Below are positions 36,252 through 45,511 of a DNA stretch of 49,380 nucleotides, one piece after another. Location: contig JAFMHC010000011.1 in NCBI GenBank assembly GCA_017854775.1, positions 1-49,380 on the forward strand, in the 5' to 3' direction. Numbering within the stretch: position 1 is the first letter of the stretch; each line of letters starts with the position of its first letter. The DNA is from Gammaproteobacteria bacterium (GTDB lineage: Bacteria > Pseudomonadota > Gammaproteobacteria > Arenicellales > Arenicellaceae). Under the pieces are notes generated by a model that was not told the origin of the DNA, ran no database searches, and was given only the letters and a program-made list of their open reading frames with translations. The translations under genes were made by a program, and so were the position numbers.

Positions 36252-36282
36252 CAAAAAAAAGGCCCTCTTAGATAAGAGGGCC
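36252..36282 (-). terminator. Rho-independent terminator for the GH3 gene
   Basis: GGCCCTCTTA (36261-36270) and TAAGAGGGCC (36273-36282) form a perfect stem. On the minus strand it is followed by a run of eight T residues (A-run at 36253-36260), so it stops transcription from the gene at 36328. Confidence 0.93.
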
Positions 36283-36327
36283 AAGCTACCAAAAGGCGCT
36301 AGGATTACGAGTAAACTGCTTAGTTAG

Positions 36328-38970
36328 CTATCCACATTCATCTACATTTGGAGTAGTTCTGAATGAAACTTCCGAGAAAGAGATAGTCAACGCCCCAGCT
36401 GAAGTTATTTGAAATGGTGCTACGATCTTATCTAACGATATACCCGCTTTCTCAAAGCACGCGAGGCTAACATTGACTTCTTGCCATTCGCTTGGCGCTA
36501 GCTTTTGCAACTCGCTGGTAATATCGACCGCGCCCGGGCAATCGGCTTCACAGCCCATACTAAGTTTAATTGGTCCGTTAATTGCGCTATCGATACGTAA
36601 ATTCAGAAACAAGGACTGACCATTTTCGCGTTGCTGGGTTAAATCTACAGGCTCCGACGTGACCAACGAGAACTTACTTGTTTGATTTTCAGCAAAGACA
36701 ACTTGCCGCGCGTCTTCTTGAATTTCCTTGTCTATGGTTCTGACCTTTAGGCCTTCTACCTCAACTATATTACTGGTCATGGGCAGTGCGTTATTCGCTG
36801 AGCTAACCATTGCTCTATACGGAGCTCGAATTGTTTTCTTGAATAGTATTAAGTTAGCGCTACCATCGGCACCGATCAACTCAACCTTAAGCGAGTCGTC
36901 TAATTGTAACTGGCCCTGATTATTAGCGGCGCTGTAACTAAGGCCGAAGCCATACGGCAACAGCGGACCTTTGTTTAGGTCATCGTAGTCTGGGTCGTTT
37001 CTATTTACCAAACTTTGCCGTGGCGACGAAGGCCATGAATAGGATAAGCGCCCACTAAAGTCATGTTTAATTGATCCGTCAGGGTTAGCTAGTAAAACAT
37101 CGCTGACGCCGTTGCCTTCGCTGCCAGGCAACCATGCGGCGACAAACGCGTCTGATGCATTAAGCTCAGCATTAACGTACAGAGGTCGACCGGAGATAAA
37201 CACTGACACCACTGGAATACCTTCCGACTTAAGTCTTTCGAGTAGCGCAAGATCTGACTTTACACTTTGCTGATAGGCAACATTTTTGATGTCACCAACG
37301 CCTTCTGCGTAGGGCTCTTCTCCAAACACCACGATAGCAACATCGGGTTTACTCTGATAACGGCCGTCGATTGATAAGCTCGACTTGCCTCCAGCATCTT
37401 CAACGGCTTGTGCAAATCCATCATAGATCGATTGGCCACCAGGGAAGTCTTCATTGGTATTATTAGTGCCTTGCCAAGTAATAGTCCAGCCGCCGGATTG
37501 CTTGCCGATATTATTTGCTGCATCGCCGGCTATTAATATATTTTTGCTCGGGTTGATTGGTAAGGTATTGTTCTTGTTTTTTAGCAATACTAATGATTCA
37601 CGTACGGCCTGGCGAGCGATAGCTCGATGCTCAGGCGATCCAATGATATCCAATTTTCCTGACAGCGGGCGCTTGGCTGGGCTTGGTTTATCGAATACAC
37701 CGGCACGTAATTTAACTCGCAATATTCTACTTACGGCATCATCTATACGGCTTTGTGGTATTTCGCCACTGTTGACCTGAGCAATGGTGTTATCCATTAG
37801 TGGTTTCCACGCATCACCCGATGCCATGAATATGTCTAAGCCAGCGTTGATCGTTGCCGCACAGTTGTAGTTGGTGCACCCCTGTATTTGACCATGGCCT
37901 AACCAATCGCCCACGACCAAACCATCGAATCCCATTTTGTTTTTTAATACGTCGGTAAGTAAATATTTATGGCCATGCATTTTTTTTCCGTGCCAGCTAT
38001 TAAACGACGCCATTACGGTTTGTGCGCCGGCGGTAAGGCCTCCAACGTAGCCTTGCGCATGAATATCAAACAACGTTTGTTCGTCGTCTATATTATCACC
38101 TTGGTCAACGCCACCTTCGGTGCCGCCGTCTCCCAAGAAATGTTTTACCGTGGAGATAACACGCTTATCGCTTAAAAAGTCACCATCAATTGAGCCTTGG
38201 AGACCGGTGACGATGGCCGCTGAATAGCTCTTAACAATTTCGGGATCTTCAGAGTAGCCTTCGTAGGTTCTTCCCCAACGGTCATCGCGCACTACCGCAA
38301 CCGTGGGCGCAAACACCCAGTCGATACCTGTTGCCATTACTTCGCGCGCAGTCGCCTGAGCAATGCGTTCGATTAGTTCCGGGTTATTCGCCGCGCCGAG
38401 GCCAATGTTGTGCGGGAATAGGGTGGCGCCAATAACATTATTATGGCCATGCACTGCATCAGTTCCCCAAATAGCCGGGATACTTGAGCCATCGAGCGTG
38501 TCATCAATCGACGCTTGGTACATATTCTCTGCAAGGGTGATCCAGTCTTCTGGGCTTGCATGTTTATCATTGTTTGGGAACGCGCCGCCGCCATTTAAGT
38601 AGGAGCCAAAGCCGTACCGCCTCATGTCTTCAACCGTGAAGTCGCGAATTTCAGGCTGTATCATTTGTGCTATTTTCTGCTCTAGAGTCATTTTCGAGAG
38701 CAGTTCCTTAATCTTGGCCTCTAGCTCGATATCGTAGGTTTTAGAATAATCTAAGCTAGGCCAAATATCGATATTTCCGGCATGCAGGTCCTTTGGGGTT
38801 GTCGGCGAATTTTCTTCTTGTGTACTTGAAGATTGTGCTTCTTTGCTGGCCTGATCGTTCGATTGATTACATCCTACAAAACCTAATAGGATAACGCTCA
38901 GGAACAAATAGCGAGTTACTCGACGATAGTCTTTTATGAATTGGCGTTTGAATTTAGATGACGTTTCCAT
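36328..38970 (-). CDS. GH3 beta-glucosidase / exo-glucan hydrolase lipoprotein (ExoP-like)
   Basis: The 880-residue protein has a lipoprotein leader (LFLSVILLGFVGC, Cys34). The GH3 N-terminal barrel spans about residues 85-430, with the substrate motif KH (Lys276-His277) and the catalytic nucleophile Asp355 in LVVGDWLGHG. The C-terminal alpha/beta domain follows, with the VVFGEEPYAEGVGD acid-base region (about 548-560). A beta-rich extension at about 710-880 follows, typical of ExoP-like exo-1,3/1,4-beta-glucanases. It releases glucose from beta-glucan oligosaccharides at the cell envelope. It reads away from the regulator gene at 39147 and belongs to the carbohydrate locus with the TonB receptor. 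Confidence 0.93.
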   Translation of the reverse strand: METSSKFKRQFIKDYRRVTRYLFLSVILLGFVGCNQSNDQASKEAQSSSTQEENSPTTPKDLHAGNIDIWPSLDYSKTYDIELEAKIKELLSKMTLEQKIAQMIQPEIRDFTVEDMRRYGFGSYLNGGGAFPNNDKHASPEDWITLAENMYQASIDDTLDGSSIPAIWGTDAVHGHNNVIGATLFPHNIGLGAANNPELIERIAQATAREVMATGIDWVFAPTVAVVRDDRWGRTYEGYSEDPEIVKSYSAAIVTGLQGSIDGDFLSDKRVISTVKHFLGDGGTEGGVDQGDNIDDEQTLFDIHAQGYVGGLTAGAQTVMASFNSWHGKKMHGHKYLLTDVLKNKMGFDGLVVGDWLGHGQIQGCTNYNCAATINAGLDIFMASGDAWKPLMDNTIAQVNSGEIPQSRIDDAVSRILRVKLRAGVFDKPSPAKRPLSGKLDIIGSPEHRAIARQAVRESLVLLKNKNNTLPINPSKNILIAGDAANNIGKQSGGWTITWQGTNNTNEDFPGGQSIYDGFAQAVEDAGGKSSLSIDGRYQSKPDVAIVVFGEEPYAEGVGDIKNVAYQQSVKSDLALLERLKSEGIPVVSVFISGRPLYVNAELNASDAFVAAWLPGSEGNGVSDVLLANPDGSIKHDFSGRLSYSWPSSPRQSLVNRNDPDYDDLNKGPLLPYGFGLSYSAANNQGQLQLDDSLKVELIGADGSANLILFKKTIRAPYRAMVSSANNALPMTSNIVEVEGLKVRTIDKEIQEDARQVVFAENQTSKFSLVTSEPVDLTQQRENGQSLFLNLRIDSAINGPIKLSMGCEADCPGAVDITSELQKLAPSEWQEVNVSLACFEKAGISLDKIVAPFQITSAGALTISFSEVSFRTTPNVDECG

Positions 38971-39036
38971 GGGAACATTACGCTCTTATTTGAATAATAG
39001 TTATTACACTAGTTTGGCATATTCACTAAACAGGTC

Positions 39037-39068
39037 GACCAAGTTACCGAAAATTCAATAACTTGGTC
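39037..39068. promoter_or_regulatory. 10-bp perfect inverted repeat upstream of the GH3 gene
   Basis: GACCAAGTTA (39037-39046) and TAACTTGGTC (39059-39068) are perfect inverted arms around 12 bases, about 80 bases before the GH3 start. The size and position fit an operator for the GH3 gene; a terminator for the AraC-type gene is less likely because no T-run follows. Confidence 0.55.
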
Positions 39069-39146
39069 AAATTAGAAAGGTTTAAAATGGTCTCAACTCT
39101 TTGCACCTGAAGATCAATTAGGCAAGTCGGCCGGTAGTTTATTAAG

Positions 39147-40319
39147 CTAGTTTTGTAGCTGGGCCGACAATTGTTCAGAGCGATACTGGGTTGGTGTTGA
39201 CCCGACTAATTTTTTAAAAAATGAGTTATATGTTGCTTTGCTATTGAAGCCGCACTCACCTGAAATATCTATCATGGTTTTATGCTTTTGCTCAGGGTCA
39301 GATAAAATTAGCTTCGCTTCATTAATACGATATGAATTTACAAATTCGTAAAAATTAGTCTTGAAGTGTTTTTTAATCGCCACTGACAGCGCTCTCGGGT
39401 GCATTGAAAGCTGAGAAGCGAGTTGCTCTAAGTTGAGTAGCGGCAGCAAATAGGGCTTTTCATATAGCATGTGGTTTTCAATTTTTTTTGCCAGCGCTGG
39501 GTCCAAGCTTTGGTTATCTTGCTCTTGTGCCGGCCCTTCCTCCGTCATGTGCCCATCAAAAATGCTTGAGCGCTGTAAACTTAAGAACATCAATGCAGTA
39601 ATAAGGCCGAAGGTCAGATAATTTCCGGCTAATCCCATGTAGTTAAAGACAGAATCGCCCAAATCTGGCGCGAAAATGGCCACTGAGACCACAATTAGAA
39701 TCCAAACACGAACCGCAGTAAATGCGATCACCAATATACTTAACCAACCAATATCAATTTTTTCGATATTAGAGAATCGGTCGCGAAGCTCATTTCTAGC
39801 GCGGCGTATGTCTACTAAGCAAAGGATTCCGAAGAATACCCGTAAACCTTCTCGTACGGCTTCGATACCGTGGCGCACCGAGGGTGCATCTGCATTTAAC
39901 TCAGCGGCTAAAAATTCGGACTTGTTGAGTGCATCTAAAGAATAGAAAGCCACTGACATATAAATGAAGTAAATTGCTGTGGGCAGCAGATATAAGGCAT
40001 CTTTTTTGCGTAAAGTGAAATTCTTACGAAGTATAGACCGTGTGTACCAAAGTAGAAGCGGCCCTTCAATCCAGTAGGCAATATCAAAAATATGAAATAA
40101 CTTAGGCGAAATCTGCAGTCCTAAAGCCCTAAGTTCAGGGTTATAATTAACCAAAACATGTAATGGAATTGCGATTTGTGCTACGAAAAAACCAATTAGA
40201 AAGTAATCACTTATGTGGCGCTCGTGCTTTACCCATAGGATCAGAAGGATGAACAATAGGCTTTGAAAGCCAGTCGCCAAAAGCACAGTATCGTGAAAAT
40301 TTAATATATAGGCGGACAT
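39147..40319 (-). CDS. AraC-type regulator with a seven-helix membrane sensor domain
   Basis: The 390-residue protein has about seven hydrophobic helices in residues 1-245 (GFQSLLFILLILWV, YFLIGFFVAQIAIPLHVLV and others). A soluble C-terminal AraC DNA-binding domain follows at about 285-385: LNLEQLASQLSMHPRALSVA, then MIDISGECGFNSKATYNSFF and GSTPTQYR. Such membrane-anchored AraC proteins occur beside TonB-receptor sugar loci and are thought to sense sugars or envelope signals. It is divergent from the TonB receptor gene at 40631 and probably controls it and the GH3 gene. Confidence 0.9.
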   Translation of the reverse strand: MSAYILNFHDTVLLATGFQSLLFILLILWVKHERHISDYFLIGFFVAQIAIPLHVLVNYNPELRALGLQISPKLFHIFDIAYWIEGPLLLWYTRSILRKNFTLRKKDALYLLPTAIYFIYMSVAFYSLDALNKSEFLAAELNADAPSVRHGIEAVREGLRVFFGILCLVDIRRARNELRDRFSNIEKIDIGWLSILVIAFTAVRVWILIVVSVAIFAPDLGDSVFNYMGLAGNYLTFGLITALMFLSLQRSSIFDGHMTEEGPAQEQDNQSLDPALAKKIENHMLYEKPYLLPLLNLEQLASQLSMHPRALSVAIKKHFKTNFYEFVNSYRINEAKLILSDPEQKHKTMIDISGECGFNSKATYNSFFKKLVGSTPTQYRSEQLSAQLQN

Positions 40320-40630
40320 TTCATAATTGGTATTAAGTATTATTTTTATAATTTAAGTTTAAAGCATATTCATTTTGAAAATCAGTGCAACTAATGAAAT
40401 TACACTATTTAGACGACCAAATTACGTAATCTGCACTCAGTTAGTCGAATCATCCGGTGGTATTCAGTAACTTGACTGTCAGCACTCGGCTGATGTTGTC
40501 GCAAATAGCGGTTGGGTGTAGCGTATTTAGTACCATACCTTTTAACCAGAATTAGGTGGGTACTCTTGCTACGAACGAGCTCTTGAGTGTAAAGAGTAAT
40601 AATTAAAATAAATATAAAGAGAGGAAGGCA
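40320..40630. promoter_or_regulatory. Divergent promoter region between AraC-type and TonB-receptor genes
   Basis: 311 bases with no gene. ATTACGTAAT at 40421-40430 is a perfect 10-bp palindrome near the middle, a candidate operator. The receptor gene's ribosome-binding site (GAGAGGAAGG) lies at the right end. Confidence 0.5.
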
Positions 40631-43468
40631 ATGAGGTCTAATAGCAATCTTGGTCAACGTACCGAGCTGTCAAAGGCAGTAGCGTCGGCTATAAACGTTT
40701 CACCTAGTACAAGATCGACAATTATAGGCTTAGCGATGGGCGCGACATTATTCGCACCCTCTACAGCTTTTGCTCAACAAACAGGCTCACAAGCGAACAG
40801 CACTTTAGAGGAAGTTGTAGTCACTGGTATTCGCAGCAGCTTGAAGCGTGTCAGTGATATGAAACGCGCAGCTGATGGAGTGGTTGATGGTATTTCAGCT
40901 GAAGATATCGGCTCTTTCCCGGATACTAACTTAGCCGAGTCACTACAGCGTATTACCGGTGTTTCAATTGACCGTAGCCGTGGTGAAGGAAGTAAAGTAA
41001 CCGTTCGTGGCTTCGGGCCTGGATTTAACTTGGTAACCTTAAATGGTCGCCAAATGCCGACGGCGAATGGCGATGATCGATCATTTGATTTTGCCGATCT
41101 GGCTTCCGAAGGCATTTCAGGAGTGCAAATATATAAAACTGGTAACGCTGATGTTCCTACGGGTGGCATTGGTGGCACAATTAACATCCAAACGACTAAG
41201 CCACTAGACTCGCCAGGCCTTAAGACAGTTGTTTCGGCTAAAGCGGTTCACGACACGTCAACCGAGAAGGGCGATGATATTACGCCTGAGTTGTCGGGTA
41301 TCTATTCGAATACCTTTGCTAACGATACCTTTGGTATTGCGGTAAGTGGTAGTTATCAAAAGCGTGACAATGCTGTCAATACTGGAACAACGGGTGATTT
41401 CAACGGATTCCAAGGCACCCATAATGGCTGGGGATCAATCCCTGACAACGCTGCACAAGTAAATCGTCCAGGCGACTCTGATATTTTTGTAGTTCCGCAA
41501 AGCATCGGCTATGAGCTTGCTGAATTTAGCCGTGAACGCATAAACGGACAGCTTACTCTACAGTGGGCTCCAACCGAAAATATTACAGGTACGGTTGATT
41601 ATACTTTTTCAGAAGTGGAATCAGAGCGCACATTCAACAATTATTCTGCCTGGTTTAACTACGGCGACCTCTCGACTCAATTTAGCGATGGGCCAATTGC
41701 CTCACCGATTATTTTCTCTGAAGGTAGCACGTCAAACGACTTTGCCATGGCCGCAGGCCAAGATGGTACCAAGACTGAGAATAGTTCAGTAGGTATCAAT
41801 TTAGAGTGGCAAGTTAATGATCGACTGGCGTTTGAATTTGATGCCCATAGTTCATCTGCAGAGAGTGGTCCAATCGGCAATAACGGCACAGCATCACAAC
41901 TCGCGATTGCAAGTTTTACTCGAGCACGAACTACCGCGACGTTCAATGGCGATCTGCCGATTTTGAGCCTTGATTTAGCTCGCCCCCTAAACGCCAATGA
42001 TATGATCGTCACCGGCAGTGTTTTCGACACTAAGAAGACCGAAATGGAGATTGATCAGGTAGCTGTTAGTGGTACTTATGATCTGAATGACGCCAGCGCG
42101 ATCGACTTTGGTGTTCAATTAACCAATGTCGATAATCGTTCGCAATTTTCTAATGTTCAACGCAATACTTGGGGTGGCACTACTCAACCAGGCGATATCG
42201 CTGACCTTCTGACTCCAGCCTCTGCTGCTGGTGCATTTGATCAGATTTCCAATGGTAATGACGCAAGTCGACAAGTAGATTTCTTTACTTTCGATATAGA
42301 TGCGTTGGCAAGACGAACCGAGCAACTCGGAGCAACCCAGTCAACGGGTGGCGATTGTGGCACCGGCCTTTGTGCGAGTAGTGATTTCACTACCGATCGA
42401 ATAACCGAAGAAGAATCAACAGCGCTCTATCTGCAATATAGATTTGGTACCGAGCTTGCCAGTATTCCGGTTAATATTAAGTTTGGCTTACGCTACGAGG
42501 AGACAGATGTCGACTCTCAAGCATTAGTTCCCGAGTATGGTTCAATTGTTCAAACCGGCGGCAATGAATTCGATGCGATTCCAACGGGTAATCAAACCTT
42601 CACTCGATTAACCGGTGATTATGACTTTGTTTTGCCTAACTTGGATGTCAAGTTTGATCTAACAGATGACATGGTTTTCCGTGCTTCTTATAGTGAAACG
42701 GTCGCTAGACCGGATTATACCGATATTCAAGGTGGCCTAACTATTAGTACCTTACTTCGTCAGAACGGTGGTAACGGTCAAAGTGGTAACCCAGGTTTAC
42801 TGCCGTTTGAATCTGAAAATATTGATTTATCATTTGAGTATTACTTTGGTGATGGAGACTATGCCTCAATCGGTTATTTCAACAAAGACGTCTCCAATTT
42901 TATCGGCATTAGTACTTTGCAAGACCAAGTGTTGTTTCCTAACTTGATTCATCCGGCAACCGGTCAAGCAGCCACGTTTGATGTAACTGCTCCGGTAAAT
43001 CAAGAAACCGCCAGTATTGACGGTTGGGAAGCGGCTTTGCAGTACTCCTTCGGTGAAACTGGTTTTGGTTTTATTGTTAATGCGACGATTGTCGACGGTG
43101 ACATTGCCTATGACAGTGCTAGCTTAGATACTCAATTTGTATTAACCGGCCTAAGCGACTCAGCAAACGTAATCGGCTTTTACGAAAATGAACGCTTTCA
43201 AACTCGAATCGCCTATAACTGGCGTGACGATTTCTTCAATGGCATCGCTGGTGCTGCTGCAGGAACACCTGGCCCAGTCTTTGTAGACTCCTATGGTCAG
43301 TGGGATGTGAGTGCTAGTTATGATATCTCCGATAATCTAACGGTATTTGTAGAAGGCATTAATATTACCGATGAGACGACAGGTGCTTTTGGACGTGACC
43401 AACTGCAGAGAGTTAATGCGGCACAAACCGGTGCACGTTATAACCTTGGTGCTCGTTACTCCTTCTAA
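40631..43468 (+). CDS. TonB-dependent receptor, carbohydrate-locus type
   Basis: The 945-residue receptor has a long leader (signal core IIGLAMGATLFAPSTAFA, cleavage near AFA-QQ) and a TonB box LEEVVVTGIRSSLKR. The plug sequence AEDIGSFPDTNLAESLQRIT, VTVRGFGPGFNLVTLNGRQM is characteristic of the large proteobacterial receptors for plant or algal oligosaccharides. The barrel ends in ARYSF. Strong ribosome-binding site GAGGAAGG. It imports a glycan fragment for the GH3 enzyme to process, by context. The downstream halogenase/SapC/cupin genes commonly accompany receptors of this type. Confidence 0.93.
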   Translation: MRSNSNLGQRTELSKAVASAINVSPSTRSTIIGLAMGATLFAPSTAFAQQTGSQANSTLEEVVVTGIRSSLKRVSDMKRAADGVVDGISAEDIGSFPDTNLAESLQRITGVSIDRSRGEGSKVTVRGFGPGFNLVTLNGRQMPTANGDDRSFDFADLASEGISGVQIYKTGNADVPTGGIGGTINIQTTKPLDSPGLKTVVSAKAVHDTSTEKGDDITPELSGIYSNTFANDTFGIAVSGSYQKRDNAVNTGTTGDFNGFQGTHNGWGSIPDNAAQVNRPGDSDIFVVPQSIGYELAEFSRERINGQLTLQWAPTENITGTVDYTFSEVESERTFNNYSAWFNYGDLSTQFSDGPIASPIIFSEGSTSNDFAMAAGQDGTKTENSSVGINLEWQVNDRLAFEFDAHSSSAESGPIGNNGTASQLAIASFTRARTTATFNGDLPILSLDLARPLNANDMIVTGSVFDTKKTEMEIDQVAVSGTYDLNDASAIDFGVQLTNVDNRSQFSNVQRNTWGGTTQPGDIADLLTPASAAGAFDQISNGNDASRQVDFFTFDIDALARRTEQLGATQSTGGDCGTGLCASSDFTTDRITEEESTALYLQYRFGTELASIPVNIKFGLRYEETDVDSQALVPEYGSIVQTGGNEFDAIPTGNQTFTRLTGDYDFVLPNLDVKFDLTDDMVFRASYSETVARPDYTDIQGGLTISTLLRQNGGNGQSGNPGLLPFESENIDLSFEYYFGDGDYASIGYFNKDVSNFIGISTLQDQVLFPNLIHPATGQAATFDVTAPVNQETASIDGWEAALQYSFGETGFGFIVNATIVDGDIAYDSASLDTQFVLTGLSDSANVIGFYENERFQTRIAYNWRDDFFNGIAGAAAGTPGPVFVDSYGQWDVSASYDISDNLTVFVEGINITDETTGAFGRDQLQRVNAAQTGARYNLGARYSF

Positions 43469-43530
43469 GCACAAAGTGGTAAATTGAATAACGAATTTGA
43501 TTAAAAAGTTTGCCTTTGGAAGCCTTTTTT

Positions 43531-43560
43531 ATTCAAGTAACATTTATTCAAGTAACTGGA
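43531..43560. repeat. Two 15-bp tandem repeats after the TonB receptor
   Basis: ATTCAAGTAACATTT (43531-43545) is followed by ATTCAAGTAACTGGA (43546-43560); the first 11 bases are identical. The core TCAAGTAAC resembles the TTAAGTAAC core of the repeat inside the oxygenase gene at 18577. Confidence 0.65.
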
Positions 43561-43593
43561 AAAGCTAGGTGGCTCTTGTCACCTAGCTTTTTT
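43561..43593 (+). terminator. Rho-independent terminator after the TonB receptor
   Basis: AAAGCTAGGTG (43561-43571) pairs perfectly with CACCTAGCTTT (43580-43590) and runs into further T residues. It separates the receptor transcript from the halogenase genes. Confidence 0.92.
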
Positions 43594-43741
43594 CTGCTAA
43601 GGTTAAACTTAAAGTCGCAATTTAAAGTCTCGATCAAATTGGCTATGGCTGTCATGCTTTAGACCTATCAGTTTAGTTCTATTGATAATGTTCTGGGCTG
43701 ATTTCTACGATCATCGAATTAAACTGGGTTTCTGATCATTA

Positions 43742-45373
43742 ATGTCTGCAAAAAAAACGAAGGTAGTTATTGTTGGTGGAGGAACGGCAGGTTGGCTGAC
43801 CGCAGGTATATTGGCCAGTCGCTTTGCTAGTGAAGGCCAGCAATCAATGCAGATCACGTTGATTGAATCACCTGATGTTCAAACAATTGGTGTTGGCGAG
43901 GGAACATGGCCGTCGATGCGGACCACGTTGCAAAAAATGGGTGTCTCTGAGACTGAGTTTATGCGCGACTGCGATGTCAGCTTAAAACAAGGTACAAGAT
44001 TCGATGGTTGGGCTAGAGGCGGCAAAGAGAGCGACGATCATTACTACCATCCATTTTCTCTCCCACAAGGCTTCAGTACTATAAATCTAGCCAAGTATTG
44101 GCAACCATCAAGTGGTCTACCATTAAGTTCACAACCATTAAGTTCACAACCATTAAGTTCACAGCCAAGAAGTCACCAGGCACGTTTTGCTGACGCGGTT
44201 GGCTTGCAAAGTAGTATTTGTCACCGTGGCCTAGCGCCAAAACAAATTACTACGCCAGAATTTGCCTTCAATGCTAATTATGGTTATCACCTCGACGCTG
44301 GAAAATTGGCAGTTTTTTTAAACAAGCATTGCACCAATACGCTCGGTGTTAAGCATATTTTAGATCATGTTATCAGTGTCAACGCAGATGATGACGGTTA
44401 TATAGAGTCAATAGACGCAGCAAAAATAGGCACTCTTGAGGGTGATCTATTTGTAGATTGCACCGGTTTTGCTTCAATTTTATTGGGTCAGCATTACGGT
44501 ATAAAATTGCAAGATAAACGCGATGTGCTGTTTAACGACAGTGCCATAGCCGTTCATGTTCCGTATCAAGGCTCTAACGATCCAGTGTTATCGCACACCT
44601 TGTCTACGGCACAATCAGCGGGCTGGATTTGGGATATAGGCTTACCAACCCGTCGTGGAGTGGGTTATGTCTATTCCAGCGACCATACAAGTGATGACGC
44701 GGCCCACGATACCTTGATGAACTATGTATCTAGCAGTGTCGGTAGCGCTCAAGCTAAGCAGCTTGTTGGCCGGAAAATCCCCATTAAGCCCGGTTATCGA
44801 GAAAAATTTTGGCATAAAAATTGTGTCGCGATTGGATTGTCGGCCGGCTTTGTTGAGCCCATGGAAGCATCCGCATTGGTGCTGGTTGAATTGTCAGCGC
44901 AGATGCTAGCCGAGCAATTTCCAGCCGATCGACCAACCATGAATATCGTCGCTCAGAGATTCAACCAGAAATTCACCTATCGCTGGGAGCAAATTATCGA
45001 CTTCCTAAAGCTGCACTACGTTTTAACAAAGCGTAAAGACAGTGACTATTGGTTGGACAATTGCCGAAGTGAGACTATTCCCGAGAGCTTACAGCAATCG
45101 TTACAATTATGGAAAACTCAGGTTCCGTGGCATTTTGATACACCGCATATTGATGAAATGTTTCCATCGGCCAGTTTCCAGTATGTGTTGTACGGAATGG
45201 GCTTTGTGACAGAGGTCAATTGTTTAGCAGACCGAAGTCACAAAAAAATGAGTTTGCAAGCCGACGCTTTGATGCAAGAAAACCAGAAGCAGATCAAGAA
45301 GTTGCTCAGCGTGCTGCCCCACAATCGGGACTTGCTAAACAAGGTGGCCGAGTTTGGCTTTCAAAAAATATAG
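43742..45373 (+). CDS. Tryptophan-halogenase-family flavoprotein with altered active-site motifs
   Basis: The 543-residue protein has the FAD-binding GGGTAG motif (residues 12-17) and the family lysine Lys82 in SLKQGTRF, equivalent to PrnA Lys79. The WxWxIP signature reads WIWDIGLP (295-302), with Gly where Pro is expected, and the Glu-Ser pair reads Glu375-Ala376. So it is a divergent member; halogenation of a substrate is possible but not assured. Residues 127-141 are three PLSSQ pentapeptides from a 15-bp tandem repeat, sitting in a loop after the flavin domain. Many receptors of this kind are followed by such genes, whose physiological role is unsettled. Confidence 0.85.
   Translation: MSAKKTKVVIVGGGTAGWLTAGILASRFASEGQQSMQITLIESPDVQTIGVGEGTWPSMRTTLQKMGVSETEFMRDCDVSLKQGTRFDGWARGGKESDDHYYHPFSLPQGFSTINLAKYWQPSSGLPLSSQPLSSQPLSSQPRSHQARFADAVGLQSSICHRGLAPKQITTPEFAFNANYGYHLDAGKLAVFLNKHCTNTLGVKHILDHVISVNADDDGYIESIDAAKIGTLEGDLFVDCTGFASILLGQHYGIKLQDKRDVLFNDSAIAVHVPYQGSNDPVLSHTLSTAQSAGWIWDIGLPTRRGVGYVYSSDHTSDDAAHDTLMNYVSSSVGSAQAKQLVGRKIPIKPGYREKFWHKNCVAIGLSAGFVEPMEASALVLVELSAQMLAEQFPADRPTMNIVAQRFNQKFTYRWEQIIDFLKLHYVLTKRKDSDYWLDNCRSETIPESLQQSLQLWKTQVPWHFDTPHIDEMFPSASFQYVLYGMGFVTEVNCLADRSHKKMSLQADALMQENQKQIKKLLSVLPHNRDLLNKVAEFGFQKI
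44120..44164 (+). repeat. In-frame 15-bp tandem repeat in the halogenase gene (PLSSQ x3)
   Basis: Three copies of CCATTAAGTTCACAA (last copy ends CAG) at 44120, 44135 and 44150, plus a degenerate fourth at 44165. Encodes a hydrophilic insertion absent from the paralogue at 47337. Confidence 0.9.
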
Positions 45374-45443
45374 TATGAATAAATAGTACGAATAATAAGT
45401 AATACAAACAGATAGCGCAGCTAATTAGTTCAGCTAATTGGTA
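45371..45443. repeat. Two 13-bp tandem duplications between halogenase and SapC genes
   Basis: TAGTATGAATAAA/TAGTACGAATAAT (45371-45396) and CAGCTAATTAGTT/CAGCTAATTGGTA (45418-45443) are each adjacent direct repeats with two or three mismatches. The 138-base gap has no gene. Confidence 0.55.
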
Positions 45444-45511
45444 GTAGACATTTAGGGCTACTATTTGAATGCGCAAGTTTAGTAATCAACGATAAAATAA
45501 GAGTAATCAGA

